Shown here: positions 23,403 to 34,649 of the stretch, one piece after another | How the letters are laid out: each line of letters begins with the position of its first letter | Numbering within the stretch: the stretch's first letter is position 1 | NCBI GenBank assembly: GCA_030867875.1 | Contig: JAOWCC010000019.1 | Location: 108,938,047-109,002,046 of the forward strand | Origin: Actinernus sp. WN-2022 | Taxonomy: Eukaryota > Cnidaria > Anthozoa > Actiniaria > Actinernidae | Length of the DNA: 64,000 nucleotides | Direction of reading: 5' to 3' | Position numbers and translations under genes: made by a program | The notes under the pieces: model-generated | The model's input: only the letters and a program-made list of their open reading frames with translations | What the model was told of the DNA's origin: nothing | Databases searched by the model: none

Positions 23403-23980
23403 AAAAACGAAAATGAAATGTGTTCAAATGTTGTCCTAAACTATAAGGCTTGCCAAAAAAATCACATCAGGAGTGAGAAAATACTTAAACAACTCACATA
23501 TGTGAATTGAATTAGACGGATTATGAAATTTGCAAAGAAATTCTGGGCGGTTTTCCCTTTCAATACTTTATAGCAAGGCGATCGTCAGCGAAAATCAGCG
23601 AACTGGTGTCAGTGAACTCAAACGCTTAAATCTCGTTCAAAACGTTCTCCAATGTCTTCAAACTAATACAGGCTACAGAATAATAAATAAGCAAACACAT
23701 TTAGCGGGTTTGTTTTACAGCTAGATAACTTTATTGTCCATTTTTCGGATGAGAAAGTACAATCAGTTTGGATCAGATAACGAAAATCAGCGAACAGGTA
23801 TCGGTGAACTCAAACGCTTAAATCTCGCTCAAAACATTATCCGGTGTCTTAAAACTAATGAAAACTACAGAATAATAAATAAGCTACACATTTAGCTGGT
23901 TCATTTCACAGCCAGATAACTTTATTGTCCGAATTTTAGGCTGCGAATGAACAATTTTGGGATAAAAACAAACAGACTAA

Positions 23981-24201
23981 GGGTGCGTTCGATTGACCGT
24001 ATTCCGGAATAGGAATAGATGGAATAGTCTCTGGAAATCACTGGTTCGGGCATATTTTGCACTGTAAGCTACAAATGCTTGCTGATATATGATATTCAGG
24101 ATACATTTAGTATTCCAGTGGCTAAAAACTCCCAGTAAACGTGATTTGTAGTGATCATTCTGTTTATTCTTATTCCGGAATACGGTCAATCGAACGCACC
24201 C
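23981..24201. mobile_element. Harbinger-type MITE, 221 bp, TSD TAA
   Basis: Both ends are GGGTGCGTTCGATTGACCGT in inverted orientation (31 bases perfect). Flanked by TAA at 23978-23980 and 24202-24204. The sister units read CAGACTAAGATAAATTC at this point, which is the exact empty site with a single TAA. A 3-bp TWA-type target and G-rich end fit the PIF/Harbinger superfamily. Confidence 0.85.
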
Positions 24202-24667
24202 TAAGATAAATTCACAACCACTCTCGCGCGGCAAATAAACCACAGGCAACCCACACGCATCAAAACTAACGTTTCGATCCAATCTTCCAATATTCTACTA
24301 TCGGTTAGGGACTCCCTGTGGTTTATCGTGTGAAAGAAAATAATACTTGACAAGAAACTCAATCCGATAATTTTGAAGGAATCGTTCAGGTACGAAAGGC
24401 GCCTAACTGTACTTGAACCTAGAGAAAGGGAAGTAATTAATAATTTGTACCGAGCAAAAAGGAAACAGCAAGCGTACAGCGCCGCCAACACAGTGATGAG
24501 TGAAAGCCGATGAATGGGAAAGCAAACTTGTATTGGACTATCCCGAGCTCTTCCCGCTGTTGATAGATTGAAAGAACATCTAGTAAATAGCCGATCTATA
24601 GTTGTCAAATATATAGAAGCTAAATTGGCTGCTTCCAGGGAGAACATGGCCTCTAAAACACGAAGAT

Positions 24668-24850
24668 GAATCAGTCAAAGTAGTCAATAAGAGACTGAAG
24701 AAGTTTTGTAATCAAAACGGTTGGAAGTTAATCGAACACAAGAATATCAGCACAAAAGACCTAAATAACAGCGGATTGCACTTAAACGAAGCAGGTAATG
24801 ATACAATTTATAATAATTTCGTAAAATGTCTAGACGGTTGCTTTACTTGA
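24668..24850 (+). pseudogene. CR1-like ORF1, C-terminal end (esterase-type motif)
   Basis: Open frame ending at the stop at 24848-24850. It contains LKKFCNQNGWKLIEH and GLHLNEAGN, the D/G-LH-x-N-x-x-G pattern that closes the SGNH esterase domain found in ORF1 of many CR1 elements. The 5' part of ORF1 is missing because the insertion is truncated. Confidence 0.65.
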
Positions 24851-25085
24851 TCTCTTGCAAACCTGAACAGGGGGGAAGGACACAACAGCCTAGGTCATCA
24901 AATTATCCAACCAAATTGCTCTTATACTTCGGACACTTGCATTCCTAATGTAAGTGAATCTTATTCTCAAAGCCAGAAGCCACCTACATGTACCTTTGGC
25001 ATTCCTAGCACCAGAGGTTTTAAGATAGCTTCTATTAATCTACTGAGCTAGTTTATATAAACATATTGATCAGCTTAGGATCTAT

Positions 25086-27842
25086 ATGTTGTCTAAATCT
25101 GTTGATATTTTGGCTATAAATGAGACACGACTTGACCATACTATTTCAAACGGTGAAGTTAATATTCCTGGATACGTCATTGAGAGGAAGGATCGAAATA
25201 GATCTGGAGGTGGTGTGGCTCTCTGCATTAGGAATACAATTAACTATAAACGCCTGACAAACCTCCGAGAAGACAATCTTGAGTTAATTTGCATTCAAAT
25301 AACCAAACCCAAGACCAAGCCCTTTATTATAGGAACTTGGTATAGACCTCCGGGGTCTGCCATTGAAATCATGAACAAATTCGAATTAACTCTGGAAGAT
25401 CTGGAAACCTATAATATGGAGGTTAATATTATTGGAGATTTAAACTGTGATGTAGGAGCCACGCCACCAGACCATAAAACTCAAAAATTATTAGATATGT
25501 GCAATGTGTACCAATATGACCAATTAATTAACCAGCCTACACGTGTAACACGGGATACATCCTCTACGATTGATTTGTTCTTAACAAATGATCCCTTAAA
25601 ATGTTCTCATGTTGGTGTTTCGGATATTGGTTTGAGTGATCACTACCTTGTATATGCTATAAGGAAAATTTGTACACCTAAGTCCAGCCCTAAGTTAGTA
25701 ACAAGCAGATGCTTCAAAAACTTTGACCCTGTCAGTTTCAGAAACGATCTTTTGATGGCCCCATGGCATCTTGTTGAGACTGAAAATGAACCAAACAGGG
25801 CATGGGAAATATGGCAACGAATGTTTCTACACATTGCTAATATTCATGCTCCCCTAAAGAAAAAGAGAGTAAGGGGTAATTCGGCCCTGGATCACACCAG
25901 AACTTAAAAAGCTAATGTTTGAAAGGGATAAATATAAGAAAATTGCTTCAAAATTTCCAACTGATGCCAACTGGACTAATTATAAGTTTTTAAAAAAACA
26001 ATGTAAATTATGCATTCAAAGCAGCTAAAATAGAATACTATAACAGCTATTTTAAAGAAAACTATGGCAATATCAAAAATACTTGGAAAGGAATAAACAA
26101 GATTTTGGGGAATGAATCACGATAATAAATAAACTTGAGGTAGGGGATAGCACATATAATACCCCCAGGGATATCAGTGCTACCTTAAATAAACATTTCT
26201 CAGAAATCGGGCCATCTCTAGCTTCAGAGATCCCAGACACGCCTTCCAAGTTCACAGATTACATCACTCCTACAGAACATACTTTCAATTTAGAACATAT
26301 TTCGAGTGATGAAATATTGAGATTAATTAATAAACTAGCATCAAACAAAGCCAGCGGGCTTGACAACATATCATCACGTCTTCTGAAGGAGGCTGCGCCG
26401 GTAGTTACCCACTCTTTAACTTTTATAATCAATTCTTCAATCGCTAGTGGAATTTTTCCAAGTGAATGGAAGCTTGCCAGAGTTTCCCCAATATTCAAAG
26501 ACGATAGTAAGACCGATCCTAACAATTATAGACCAATTTCGGTTTTACCTATCGTGAGTAAACTAATTGAAAGAATTGTTTTTAATCAATTTTATACATA
26601 CTTAAATGATAACAATCTATTAACTGAATCACAATCAGGTTTCAGACCCCTGTTCTCTACAGAAACTACTTTATTGGAAGCCACAAATGACTGGTTTAGA
26701 ACTATTGATAATAATCTCTTAAATGGTGTAATATTCCTAGACCTAAAGAAGGCTTTCGACACCATGAACCACTCTATTCTACTACAAAAACTTGAGCTTT
26801 ATGGTGTCAATTCTACATCTTTAGGTTGGTTTAGATCCTATCTCACAGAACGCAAGCAGAAAATCTTAGTTAATGGAGTGTTATCAGATTATTGTACCTT
26901 GAGCTATGGAATCCCACATGATCAATATTAGGTCCTCTATTATTTATCCTATATATTAATGATCTCCCGTCTTGTAATTTGTTCTCTAAAACAAGAATGT
27001 ATGCTGGTGATACCACCTTAACCACCACAGCTGAGGATCCTAATCTCCTCCAACTTCAAATGAATCATGATATGAACATTATTCAATCATGGTTACAAGC
27101 AAATAAATTAACACTAAATATTAAGAAAACTAAATACATGCTAATAGGGAGTCATTCTAAACTTTCTCAAGTACAAAATAACTTTAAAGTTGAGATAAAC
27201 AATATTCCGCTAAAAAGGGAGGTAGTCTATAAATCCCTTGGACTCCTTATAGATGAAAACCTAATCTGGGACTCGCATATTGATGCAGTTTCAAAGAAAA
27301 TATCTGCGGGTCTTGCAGTTTTAAAGCGTATAGGTCCTGCTATACCTTTTGAAACTCGATTAAGCATGTACAAGGCATTGATTTTACCATACTTTGATCA
27401 TTGTAGCTCTGTTTGGGGAAATATTGGCAAAGGACTATCTAATAGACTCCAACAACTACATAACAGAGCAGCAAGGATTATTACGCTCTCAAATTACGAA
27501 ACGCGATCTAGTGACTTATTGGATGAACTAGGCTGGGAAAAACTGGAACATAGGAGAACTAGACAACTTGCTATATTAATGTATAAAATCCACAACAATC
27601 TTTCTCCATTATATCTGAGAAAGATTTTTAATAATACTTCTATTGTCCACTCCTACAATCTGAGAAATTCTGAAATTAACTTGCATATTCCAAGACCTAA
27701 GTCAGAAGCAGCAAAATGTGGCCTTCACTACAGGGGGTCTGTCCTCTGGAATAAAATCCCTGTGGAAGCAAGAGATCAAACTAGTCTAAATGGTTTTAAA
27801 TCACGCCTATTAAATAAGACAATATTTGATAAATTACTGTAA
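25086..27842 (+). pseudogene. CR1-like ORF2: endonuclease and reverse transcriptase, frameshifted
   Basis: Endonuclease (25086-25907): LAINETRLD, SGGGVALCIR, TWYRPPGS, GDLNCDVG, STIDLFLTN and SDHYLVYA. The frame then breaks near 25880. RT palm and fingers (26317-26931): NKASGLDNISSRLLK, NYRPISVLPIVSKLIERIV, QSGFRPLFST, GVIFLDLKKAFDTMNH and SYGIP, followed by a second break near 26925. The catalytic box reads MYAGDTTL instead of YADD, so one metal-binding aspartate is lost. Thumb and C-terminal parts (26979-27842) end at TAA. Although structurally rather complete, this copy cannot encode an active enzyme. Confidence 0.9.
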
Positions 27843-28915
27843 ATTAAGTTATTCTAGGAAATTTATTGTAGGAAATTTATTGTAGGACTAATAGTAGTAG
27901 GTTTTGAATGTATACATAGTAATAATCATAATGATTCTTATGTAAATTTTACTTTTTATTTCATTTAGTACTGTAATTAAGCTTAACTCACGGCTCTCTG
28001 GAAGACCATATTTGTGAAATGACTCCGTGTTAAAATAAAGATTATGATGATGATTATGATGATGATGAAGAAAAGTACGGCCTCTCAAGAAGTCGAGTGA
28101 TTTTCGACCGGCAGGTTTTCAGTTCAAATCGTCCACAAACATGCACACGTTTGTCTCCAGATAATGCTTCCGGGTTTCTGGTAAAGTTGTGGTTGAACCT
28201 TAGTGCCACTAATTAAAGTTCAGGTTAGTTTTCATCCTTAAAAAGGTATTTTTGATGTCGGAAAACAAACTGTTGTGAACGCCACGAGATCAAGTGAAAG
28301 TGAAAGTTGTCGAATCTCGGTCTAATTTTAACTTCATATCTATTGGCTCTTCGGTTTGTCGCGAAATGGGTTCCTGGCATGTGCCACAAAGTCCAAAGCT
28401 CATTGCAGACAATCAAGCTGTAGCTCATTGCAGACTGGAGTATTCCGCCAAGCCCAAAAACTGGCCATTGTCGGAGGAAATAGGAGAAAATGCACATCCT
28501 GTTCGATCAATTATTGTAGACCTTACTGCAACAATAGTTCTGCGACTATTTCACGACCACAAAACAGGCACTTTTGCGCATGCGTTAATTTCTTCAGTTC
28601 CGGTTTCTAAAAATTCTAAACATTTAGCGCGCTTTCACTAAACACCAAACGTTTTCCCGCTAAAATGTTGTTGACCACGTTCTCTACAAATCGGGCATGG
28701 ATTTTGGAAACCGACAATAAATACCAAAGTTATGGCTTTTCATTCGCCAAAAATGCTTAAAATTGGACTGAAAAGTGTGGTAAAATCTTCATTTTTTGTT
28801 GTAATGGCAAACGCATGCTCGGTTTTATGCGCCTTTATTCGTAGGTTCGGAAAATATTCATAAATTACTTGTACATCAAAAATCCTTGGAGAGTTTAGAA
28901 ATTTTCTGATTTTCA

Positions 28916-28950
28916 TGACGTCATCGTGACGTCACTTGATGGACGTCATC
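28916..28950. promoter_or_regulatory. CRE/ATF-like site cluster in U1
   Basis: TGACGTCA, three bases, TGACGTCA, then GGACGTCA within 35 bases. TGACGTCA is the consensus site for CREB/ATF bZIP factors. The same cluster is in all five units, inside the TTAA element. Activity is untested. Confidence 0.5.
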
Positions 28951-29337
28951 AGACTACAAGACTTTACCCTAGGCGTCACCTTGACAATAATTATTGCCCA
29001 CTCTTTAATTTTCCGGGTTTTACGAGGTTTCAAACCTTTCCCTAGCAACGAATTTATGCACGCAATTAAATACGATCGTCAGTCAAACTATCTTATTATA
29101 ATGTCAGAAATATGTGTGTATTCTACATATAGGTACATTCTATTGTTTTACTATTTACGTTACTATTAGTTGCTTGACATTATGTACGAGGGACAGAGGA
29201 GGCCATTATTAGTTTAGTATTTTTGTTGTTGTTATCATCATTACTATTATTTTAGTTGTTACACCTTATATATTATTATTATTGTTATTATTATTAGTAG
29301 TAGTAGTAGTAGTAGTATTACTAGTAGTATTACTATT

Positions 29338-29882
29338 CAAGGGCACCCAACGAAGTTTTCGGTTAAAAAGCTGTTCGGGAGAGTAAGTTAGCCTAAAACT
29401 TTCGGATTTGAAAAAATTGTCTCTAGAAAATTGTTTTCTGAAATACTGGCTAGAAAATATGTTTTCAATCCCTAGAAAATTATAGAAGAAAAGGGAGACT
29501 AAAATGTTTCCCCTAAAATATTCGTACGTCCCAATTCGTCTGATCAATAGAGTCAGAACAACACATTTTCATTCCCTAAGAATTGCCTAAAGGAAAAAAG
29601 AATCCCTAAAAAATTCGTACCTCCACAAAACTTTGCAACATGTATATGTAGTTACTTGGGCTAGAAAATTCTTGTTTCTGTTCTAGACTACTAACAAATT
29701 CGTAGGCCGGAAATATTTTGCCATAGTATTTTCGGTTGACGCGATTTCCACCTAGAAAATCCGAACAGCTAATAGCTTTCTAGAATACGCCAAAAGACAT
29801 AGTAGGCGCCTTAAAATGGCTAGATAAGCTGCACACAACTGGTTTCAAACGAATTTCAAAAAGTACTCGTTGGGTGCCCTTG
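29338..29882. mobile_element. MITE with TIR CAAGGGCACCCAACGA, copy in U1
   Basis: The ends CAAGGGCACCCAACGA and TCGTTGGGTGCCCTTG bound 545 bp, with a repeated ACTATT at both flanks that may be target duplication within a microsatellite. The inside carries about eight CTAGAAAA-type words, which resemble subterminal transposase-binding repeats. It sits about 135 bp before the exon B1 acceptor, and the microsatellite next to it provides that exon's pyrimidine-rich tract. Probably hAT-like; not proven. Confidence 0.75.
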
Positions 29883-30016
29883 ACTATTACTAGTATTGCT
29901 ATTACTAGTATTACTATTACTAGTATTACTATTACTAGTATTACTATTACTAGTATTACTACTATTACTATTACTACTATTACTATTACCATTACTATTA
30001 TTATTTTTATTTTTAG

Positions 30017-30310
30017 TTGCTAAAAGAGTTCTGGAGAAGACAGATCATGCTCTTGACGAGTGTCCGCTGACCGTATGTCTTGTACAGCCGTCCATTGCAG
30101 AAGACGCTCCAGAGCTATCTCAACCCCTAGATGCATCCACCGAGAACGAGTCCAGAGTTGTCCTCGTATCAGGATTGGCTGCGGTCACAACACAAGACGC
30201 TGTGTTGAACTTCTTTGAGAACACGCGGCGATCGGGAGGTGGAGAGATAGAGGACCTTCAGATGAACAAAGAAAGTAGAACGGCAGAGATTACATTTTGT
30301 AGTGCTGATG
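30017..30310 (+). CDS. PARP14-like: PARP14-like gene, exon B1 (RRM module)
   Basis: A 294-base exon with acceptor TTTTTAG|TT and donor GATG|GTGGGC, phase 1 at both ends. It encodes the last strand of the preceding RRM (VAKRVLEKTDHALDECPLTV), a linker (PSIAEDAPELSQPLDAS) and most of the next RRM: VVLVSGLAAV as the RNP2-like strand, helix TTQDAVLNFFENT, turn RRSGGGEIEDL, and SRTAEITF as the RNP1-like strand. Joined after exon A, to another B, or before exon C it always completes an RRM, because B and C start with the same structural element. The variant residue here is Q in TTQDAV. Whether all copies are spliced in is unknown. Confidence 0.75.
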
Positions 30311-30761
30311 GTGGGCTAACATTTCTGTTTTTGGTTTTGATTTGGTAAAAATAATAGTCTCTCATGATCAATAGCTTTAAAATATTATTTTTTAATATTC
30401 CCCATGAAATTAGTTTTGCTATTTTAATGTAATAGTTTTGTTTTTGGTATCTTTAGTTTTAAAACCATTGCCGAAATCATAATAGATTGACATATTCCGT
30501 TGCTACGCAGCACCGTTGCTATGCTCGCAGGAGCAGATCCATTTTGACTTGCGGTTCAGTTATGCTTGCATAAGAAAACAGCCGAATCGGGCGATATGAG
30601 TCGGCTGTCAGTTTTCTCAGGTTTGTTTTATGCGTGTCCACCAGCCACAATAACTTGTTTGTAAGTTTTAATCGTGGTTTGCATGAAAGGTTTTCATGAA
30701 TGAATGAAGTAAAGTGTTCAAAAGTCGGAACAAGCCTTTTGTCGCTGGAAAATGAATAGCT

Positions 30762-32075
30762 TGGTTTATCGCACAGGGAGTCCCTAACCGATAGTAGAAT
30801 ATTGGAAGATTGGATCGAAACGTTAGTTTTGATGCGTGTGGGTTGCCTGTGGTTTATTTGCCGCGCGAGAGTGGTTGTGAATTTATCTTAGTCTGTTTGT
30901 TTTTATCCCAAAATCGTTCATTCGCAGCCTAAAATTCGGACAATAAAGTTATCTGGCTGTGAAATGAACCAGCTAAATGTGTAGCTTATTTATTATTCTG
31001 TAGTTTTCATTAGTTTTAAGACACCGGATAATGTTTTGAGCGAGATTTAAGCGTTTGAGTTCACCGATACCTGTTCGCTGATTTTCGCTGACCATCGCCT
31101 TGCAATAAAGTATTGAAAGGGAAGACACACCGTTCAGAAAACCGACCAGAATTCCTTAGCAAATTTCATAATCTCTAATTTAATTCACATATGTGAGTTG
31201 TTTAAGTATTTTCTCACTCCTGATGCGAATTTTTTGGCAAGCCTTATAGTTTAGGACAACATTTGAACACATTTTATTTTCGTTTTTGTGAGCCGAGGTG
31301 TTTACTTTTTCGCTGCAACGTTGTTGACCAAAAAACGACTCAGTAGGGAAGGTACCAGGAACATTTAGTTTGACAAAAAAATCCGTTCGGGGTTACTAAG
31401 GGTTGAGTCTTTATGAGTCGCGAAAAATGTCGCGTGACGTATCTCCCTTCTAGGATATGGTAAGGCATGTCCCGTCGTTCCCCGTAGGGTTATACGTTGC
31501 AGTCAAAAAGTAAAAACCTTGGCTCACCGTGTCTTCCCTTTCTAATACTTATACAGTAGTGAAAATGAGCGAACTGGTGTCAGTGAACTCAAACGCTTAA
31601 ATCTCGTTCAAAACGTTCTCCAATGTCTTCAAACTAATACAGGCTACAGAATAATAAATAAGCTACACATTTAGCGGGTTTGTTTTACAGCTAGATAACT
31701 TTATTGTCCATTTTTCGGATGAGAAAGTACAATTTTTGGATCAAATAACGAAAATCAGCGAACAGGTATCGGTGAACTCACACGCTTAAATCTCGCTCAA
31801 AACATTATCCGGTGTCTTAAAACTAATGAAAACTACAGAATAATAAATAAGCTATACATTTAGCTGGTTCATTTCACAGCCAGATAACTTTATTGTCCGA
31901 ATTTTAGGCTGCGAATGAACAATTTTGGGATAAAAACAAACAGACTAAGATAAATTCACAACCACTCTCGCGCGGCAAATAAACCACAGGCAACCTACAC
32001 GCATCAAAACTAACGTTTCGATACAATCTTCCAATATTCTACTATCGGTTAGGGACTCCCTGTGGTTTATCGTGT
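30762..32075. repeat. Large inverted repeat in U2, arms about 326 bp
   Basis: Arm 30762-31087 is the near-perfect inverse of 31748-32075 (for example CACAGGGAGTCCCTAACCG against the complement of GGTTAGGGACTCCCTGTGG). The spacer holds the GTGAGCC MITE and a second diverged copy of the loop sequence (31560-31690). Confidence 0.8.
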
Positions 32076-32321
32076 GAAAGAAAATAATACATGACAAGAA
32101 ACTCAATCCGATAATTTTGAAGGAATCGTTCAGGTACGAAAGGCGCCTAACTGTACTTGAACCGAGAGAAAGGGAAGTAATTAATAATTTGTACCGAACA
32201 AAAAGGTAACAGCAAGCGTACAGCGCCGCCAACACAGTGATGAGTGAAAGCCGATGAATGGGAAAGCAAACTTGTATTGGACTATCCCGAGCTCTTCCCG
32301 CTGTTGATAGATTGAAAGAAC

Positions 32322-32632
32322 TACTAGATCCTCTTCAGAGAGATCCACATTGCTATAGCGCTTGTTCACATCTCTAGCTCCCACACGTGTAGCGTGGTGG
32401 CTGGGGTTTAAAGCAGCTTTCGAGCTCGCCGCTAGAGTAACCAGATTCTGAGGCCTTTGATCTAAAGTGAGGCTGACGGTCTTGGGGGCTATGCCATGCT
32501 GATGAGTCCCTAACAAGGACGAAACAGCTGTACATGGTTGCCACTCTACCGGTAATAAGATGTGAGCATGCGTATTAGACGCTAGCTACGTCATAGCGTG
32601 TGTTGTGTAGTGCCATGCAACGAGTTTGGTAT
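32322..32632 (+). mobile_element. Ribozyme-bearing insertion, retrozyme-like, about 310 bp
   Basis: U3-U5 read GAAAGAACATCTAGTAAATAG then TATCTATAG at this point. U2 has about 310 extra bases and has lost the short ATCTAGTAAATAG word. The insert is non-coding and contains a complete hammerhead core (32494-32537). Size, lack of ORF and a single type I hammerhead fit metazoan retrozymes, which are known to spread as small circular RNAs; a terminal piece of a Penelope-like element is the main alternative. Clear target duplications are not seen. Confidence 0.6.
32494..32537 (+). ncRNA. Hammerhead ribozyme, type I, short helix III
   Basis: All conserved core parts are present in order: CTGATGA (32499-32505), helix II GTCC/GGAC closed by a CTAACAA loop (32506-32520), GAAA (32521-32524), and helix III formed by ACAG/CTGT with no loop (32524-32531), followed by A at 32532 as the cleavage residue. 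Helix I pairs CCATG (32494-32498) with CATGG (32533-32537); a further GGC/GCC pairing outside is possible. The self-complementary ACAGCTGT helix III is typical of hammerheads that cleave better as dimers. Predicted cut after 32532. Confidence 0.85.
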
Positions 32633-33556
32633 TATCTATAGTTGTCAAATATATAGAAGCTAAATTGGCTGCTTCCAGGGCCGGGAGAACATGGCCTCTG
32701 AAACACGAAGAAAAGTACGGCCTCTCAAGAAGTCGAGTGATTTTCGACCGGCGGCTTTTCAATTCAAATCGTCCACAAACATGCACACGTTTGTCTCCAG
32801 ATAATGCTTCCGTGTTTCTGGTACAGTTGTGGTTGAACCTTAGTGCCACTAATTAAAGTTCAGGTTAGTTTTCATCCTTAAAAAGGTATTTTTGATGTCG
32901 GAAAACAAACTGTTGTGAACGCCACGAGATCAACTTCAAGTGAAAGTTGTCGAATCTCGGTCTAATTTTAGCTTCATTTCTATTGGCCCTTCGGTTTGTC
33001 GCTAAATGGGTTCCTGGCATGTGCCACAAAGTCCAAAGCTCATTGCAGACAATCAAGCTGTAGCTCATTGCAGACTGGAGTATTCCGCCAAGCCCCAAAA
33101 CTGGCCATTGTCGGAGGAAATAGGAGAAAATGCACATCCTGTTCGATCAATTATTGTAGACCTTACTGCAACAATAGTTCTGCGACTATTTCACGACCAC
33201 AAAACAGGCACTTTTGCGCATGCGTTAATTTCTTCAGTTCCGGTTTCTAAAAATTCTAAACATTTAGCGCGCTTTCACTAAACACCAAACGTTTTCCCGC
33301 TAAAATGTTGTTGACCACGTTCTCTACAAATCGGGCATGGATTTTGGAAACCGACAATAAATACCAAAGTTATGGCTTTTCATTCGCCAAAAATGCTTAA
33401 AATTGGACTGAAAAGTGTGGGTAAAATCTTCATTTTTTGTTGTAATGGCAAACGCATGCTCGGTTTTATGCGCCTTTATTCGTAGGTTCGGAAAATATTC
33501 ATAAATTACTTGTACATCAAAAATCCTTGGAGAGTTAAAAAAATTTCTGATTTTCA

Positions 33557-33591
33557 TGACGTCATCGTGACGTCACATGATGGACGTCATC
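33557..33591. promoter_or_regulatory. CRE/ATF-like site cluster in U2
   Basis: Same TGACGTCA pair plus GGACGTCA as in the other units; the base after the second site differs slightly (TGACGTCACATG here). Confidence 0.5.
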
Positions 33592-34024
33592 AGACAACAA
33601 GACTTTACCCTAGGCGTCACCTTGACAATAATTATTGCCCACTCTTTAATTTTCCGGGTTTTACGAGGCTTCAAACCTTTCCCTAGCAACGGCCGATTTA
33701 AATATGTCAATGGGCCCTTACCGTAGTAAATTTATGCACGCAATTAAATACGATCGTCAGTCAAACTATCTTATTATAATGTCAGAAATATGTGTGTATT
33801 CTACATATAGGTACATTCTATTGTTTTACTATTTACGTTACTATTAGTTGCTTGACATTATGTACGAGGGACAGAGGAGGCCATTATTAGTTTAGTATTT
33901 TTGTTGTTGTTATCATCATTACTATTATTTTAGTTGTTACACCTTATATATTATTATTATTGTTATTATTATTAGTAGTAGTAGTAGTAGTATTACTAGT
34001 AGTATTACTAGTAGTATTACTATT

Positions 34025-34569
34025 CAAGGGCACCCAACGAAGTTTTCGGTTAAAAAGCTGTTCGGGAGAGTAAGTTAGCCTAAAACTTTCGGATTTGAAA
34101 AAATTGTCTCTAGAAAATTGTTTTCTGAAATACTGGCTAGAAAATATGTTTTCAATCCCTAGAAAATTATAGAAGAAAAGGGAGACTAAAATGTTTTCCC
34201 TAAAATATTCGTACGTCCCAATTCGTCTGATCAATAGAGTCAGAACAACACATTTTCATTCCCTAAGAATTGCCTAAAGGAAAAAAGAATCCCTAAAAAA
34301 TTCGTACCTCCACAAAACTTTGCAACATGTATATGTAGTTACTTGGGCTAGAAAATTCTTGTTTCTGTTCTAGACTACTAACAAATTCGTAGACCGGGAA
34401 TATTTTGCCTTAGTATTTTCGGTTGACGCGATTTCCACCTAGAAAATCCGAACAGCTAATAGCTTTCTAGAATACGCCAAAAGACATAGTAGGCGCCTTA
34501 AAATGGCTAGATAAGCTGCACACAACTGGTTTCAAACGAATTTCAAAAAGTACTCGTTGGGTGCCCTTG
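34025..34569. mobile_element. CAAGGGCACCC MITE, copy in U2
   Basis: 545 bp with the same ends and internal CTAGAAAA words as the U1 copy; it lies about 80 bp before the exon B2 acceptor. Confidence 0.75.
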
Positions 34570-34649
34570 ACTATTACTAGTATTGCTATTACTACTATTA
34601 CTATTACTACTATTACTATTACCATTACTATTATTATTTTTATTTTTAG

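Larger units (their letters stand above)
24667..28066 (+). mobile_element. CR1-like non-LTR retrotransposon inserted in U1, TSD GAAGA
   Basis: The other units read acacGAAGAAAAGTACGG; in U1 this is split into acacGAAGA (ending 24666) and GAAGAAAAGTACGG (starting 28067), a 5-bp duplication. The element is 5'-truncated in ORF1 and has ORF2 with endonuclease and RT. It ends with a GATGAT repeat tail (28040-28066), which is typical of CR1/L2-type LINEs. Confidence 0.85.
23099..29050. mobile_element. TTAA-flanked TIR element in U1 (interrupted)
   Basis: Left end GGGCCCATTGACATATTCCG after TTAA (23095-23098); the inverted form of this end closes the copies in U2, U4 and U5 (ATATGTCAATGGGCCC then TTAC). 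In U1 the right end is cut short at TAGCAACG (29050). After subtracting two later insertions it is about 2.3 kb and non-coding. The matching empty site survives in the B5-C intron (TACCTTAATTAACG near 45697-45710), which supports TTAA target choice as in piggyBac or Kolobok elements. Confidence 0.6.
23015..30310 (+). repeat. Tandem unit U1 (ends with exon B1), with a CR1-like and a Harbinger-type insertion
   Basis: First of five tandem units, each running from just after one exon B to the end of the next. U1 is 7.3 kb, but about 3.4 kb is a retrotransposon (24667-28066) and 224 bp a MITE with its TSD. Its TTAA element keeps the complete left end (TTAA-GGGCCCATTGAC, 23095-23110) but lacks the outer right end. 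The left hairpin arm present in U2-U5 is missing. Confidence 0.8.
30485..33717. mobile_element. TTAA-type TIR element in U2
   Basis: Starts inside the left end (ATTGACATATTCCGTTGC) because the GGGCCC tip was lost, and ends with the full right end before TTAC at 33718-33721. Non-coding. It carries the hairpin, the CRE-like cluster (33557-33591) and two later insertions. Confidence 0.55.

Noticed and set aside
28294..28641. ORFs of 84-131 codons repeated in each unit (for example MSRNGFLACATKSK and the overlapping frame)
   Set aside because: Conserved only because the units are near-identical; open frames occur on both strands and in two frames, inside the non-coding TTAA element.
29266..29547. 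Minus-strand ORFs ending in Thr/Asn runs in each unit
   Set aside because: They cover the MITE and the microsatellite; the runs are translated triplet repeats.
29896..30016. Leu/Val-rich N-terminal extension of the exon B ORFs
   Set aside because: This is the ACT/ATT microsatellite upstream of the splice acceptor read as protein, not a membrane segment.
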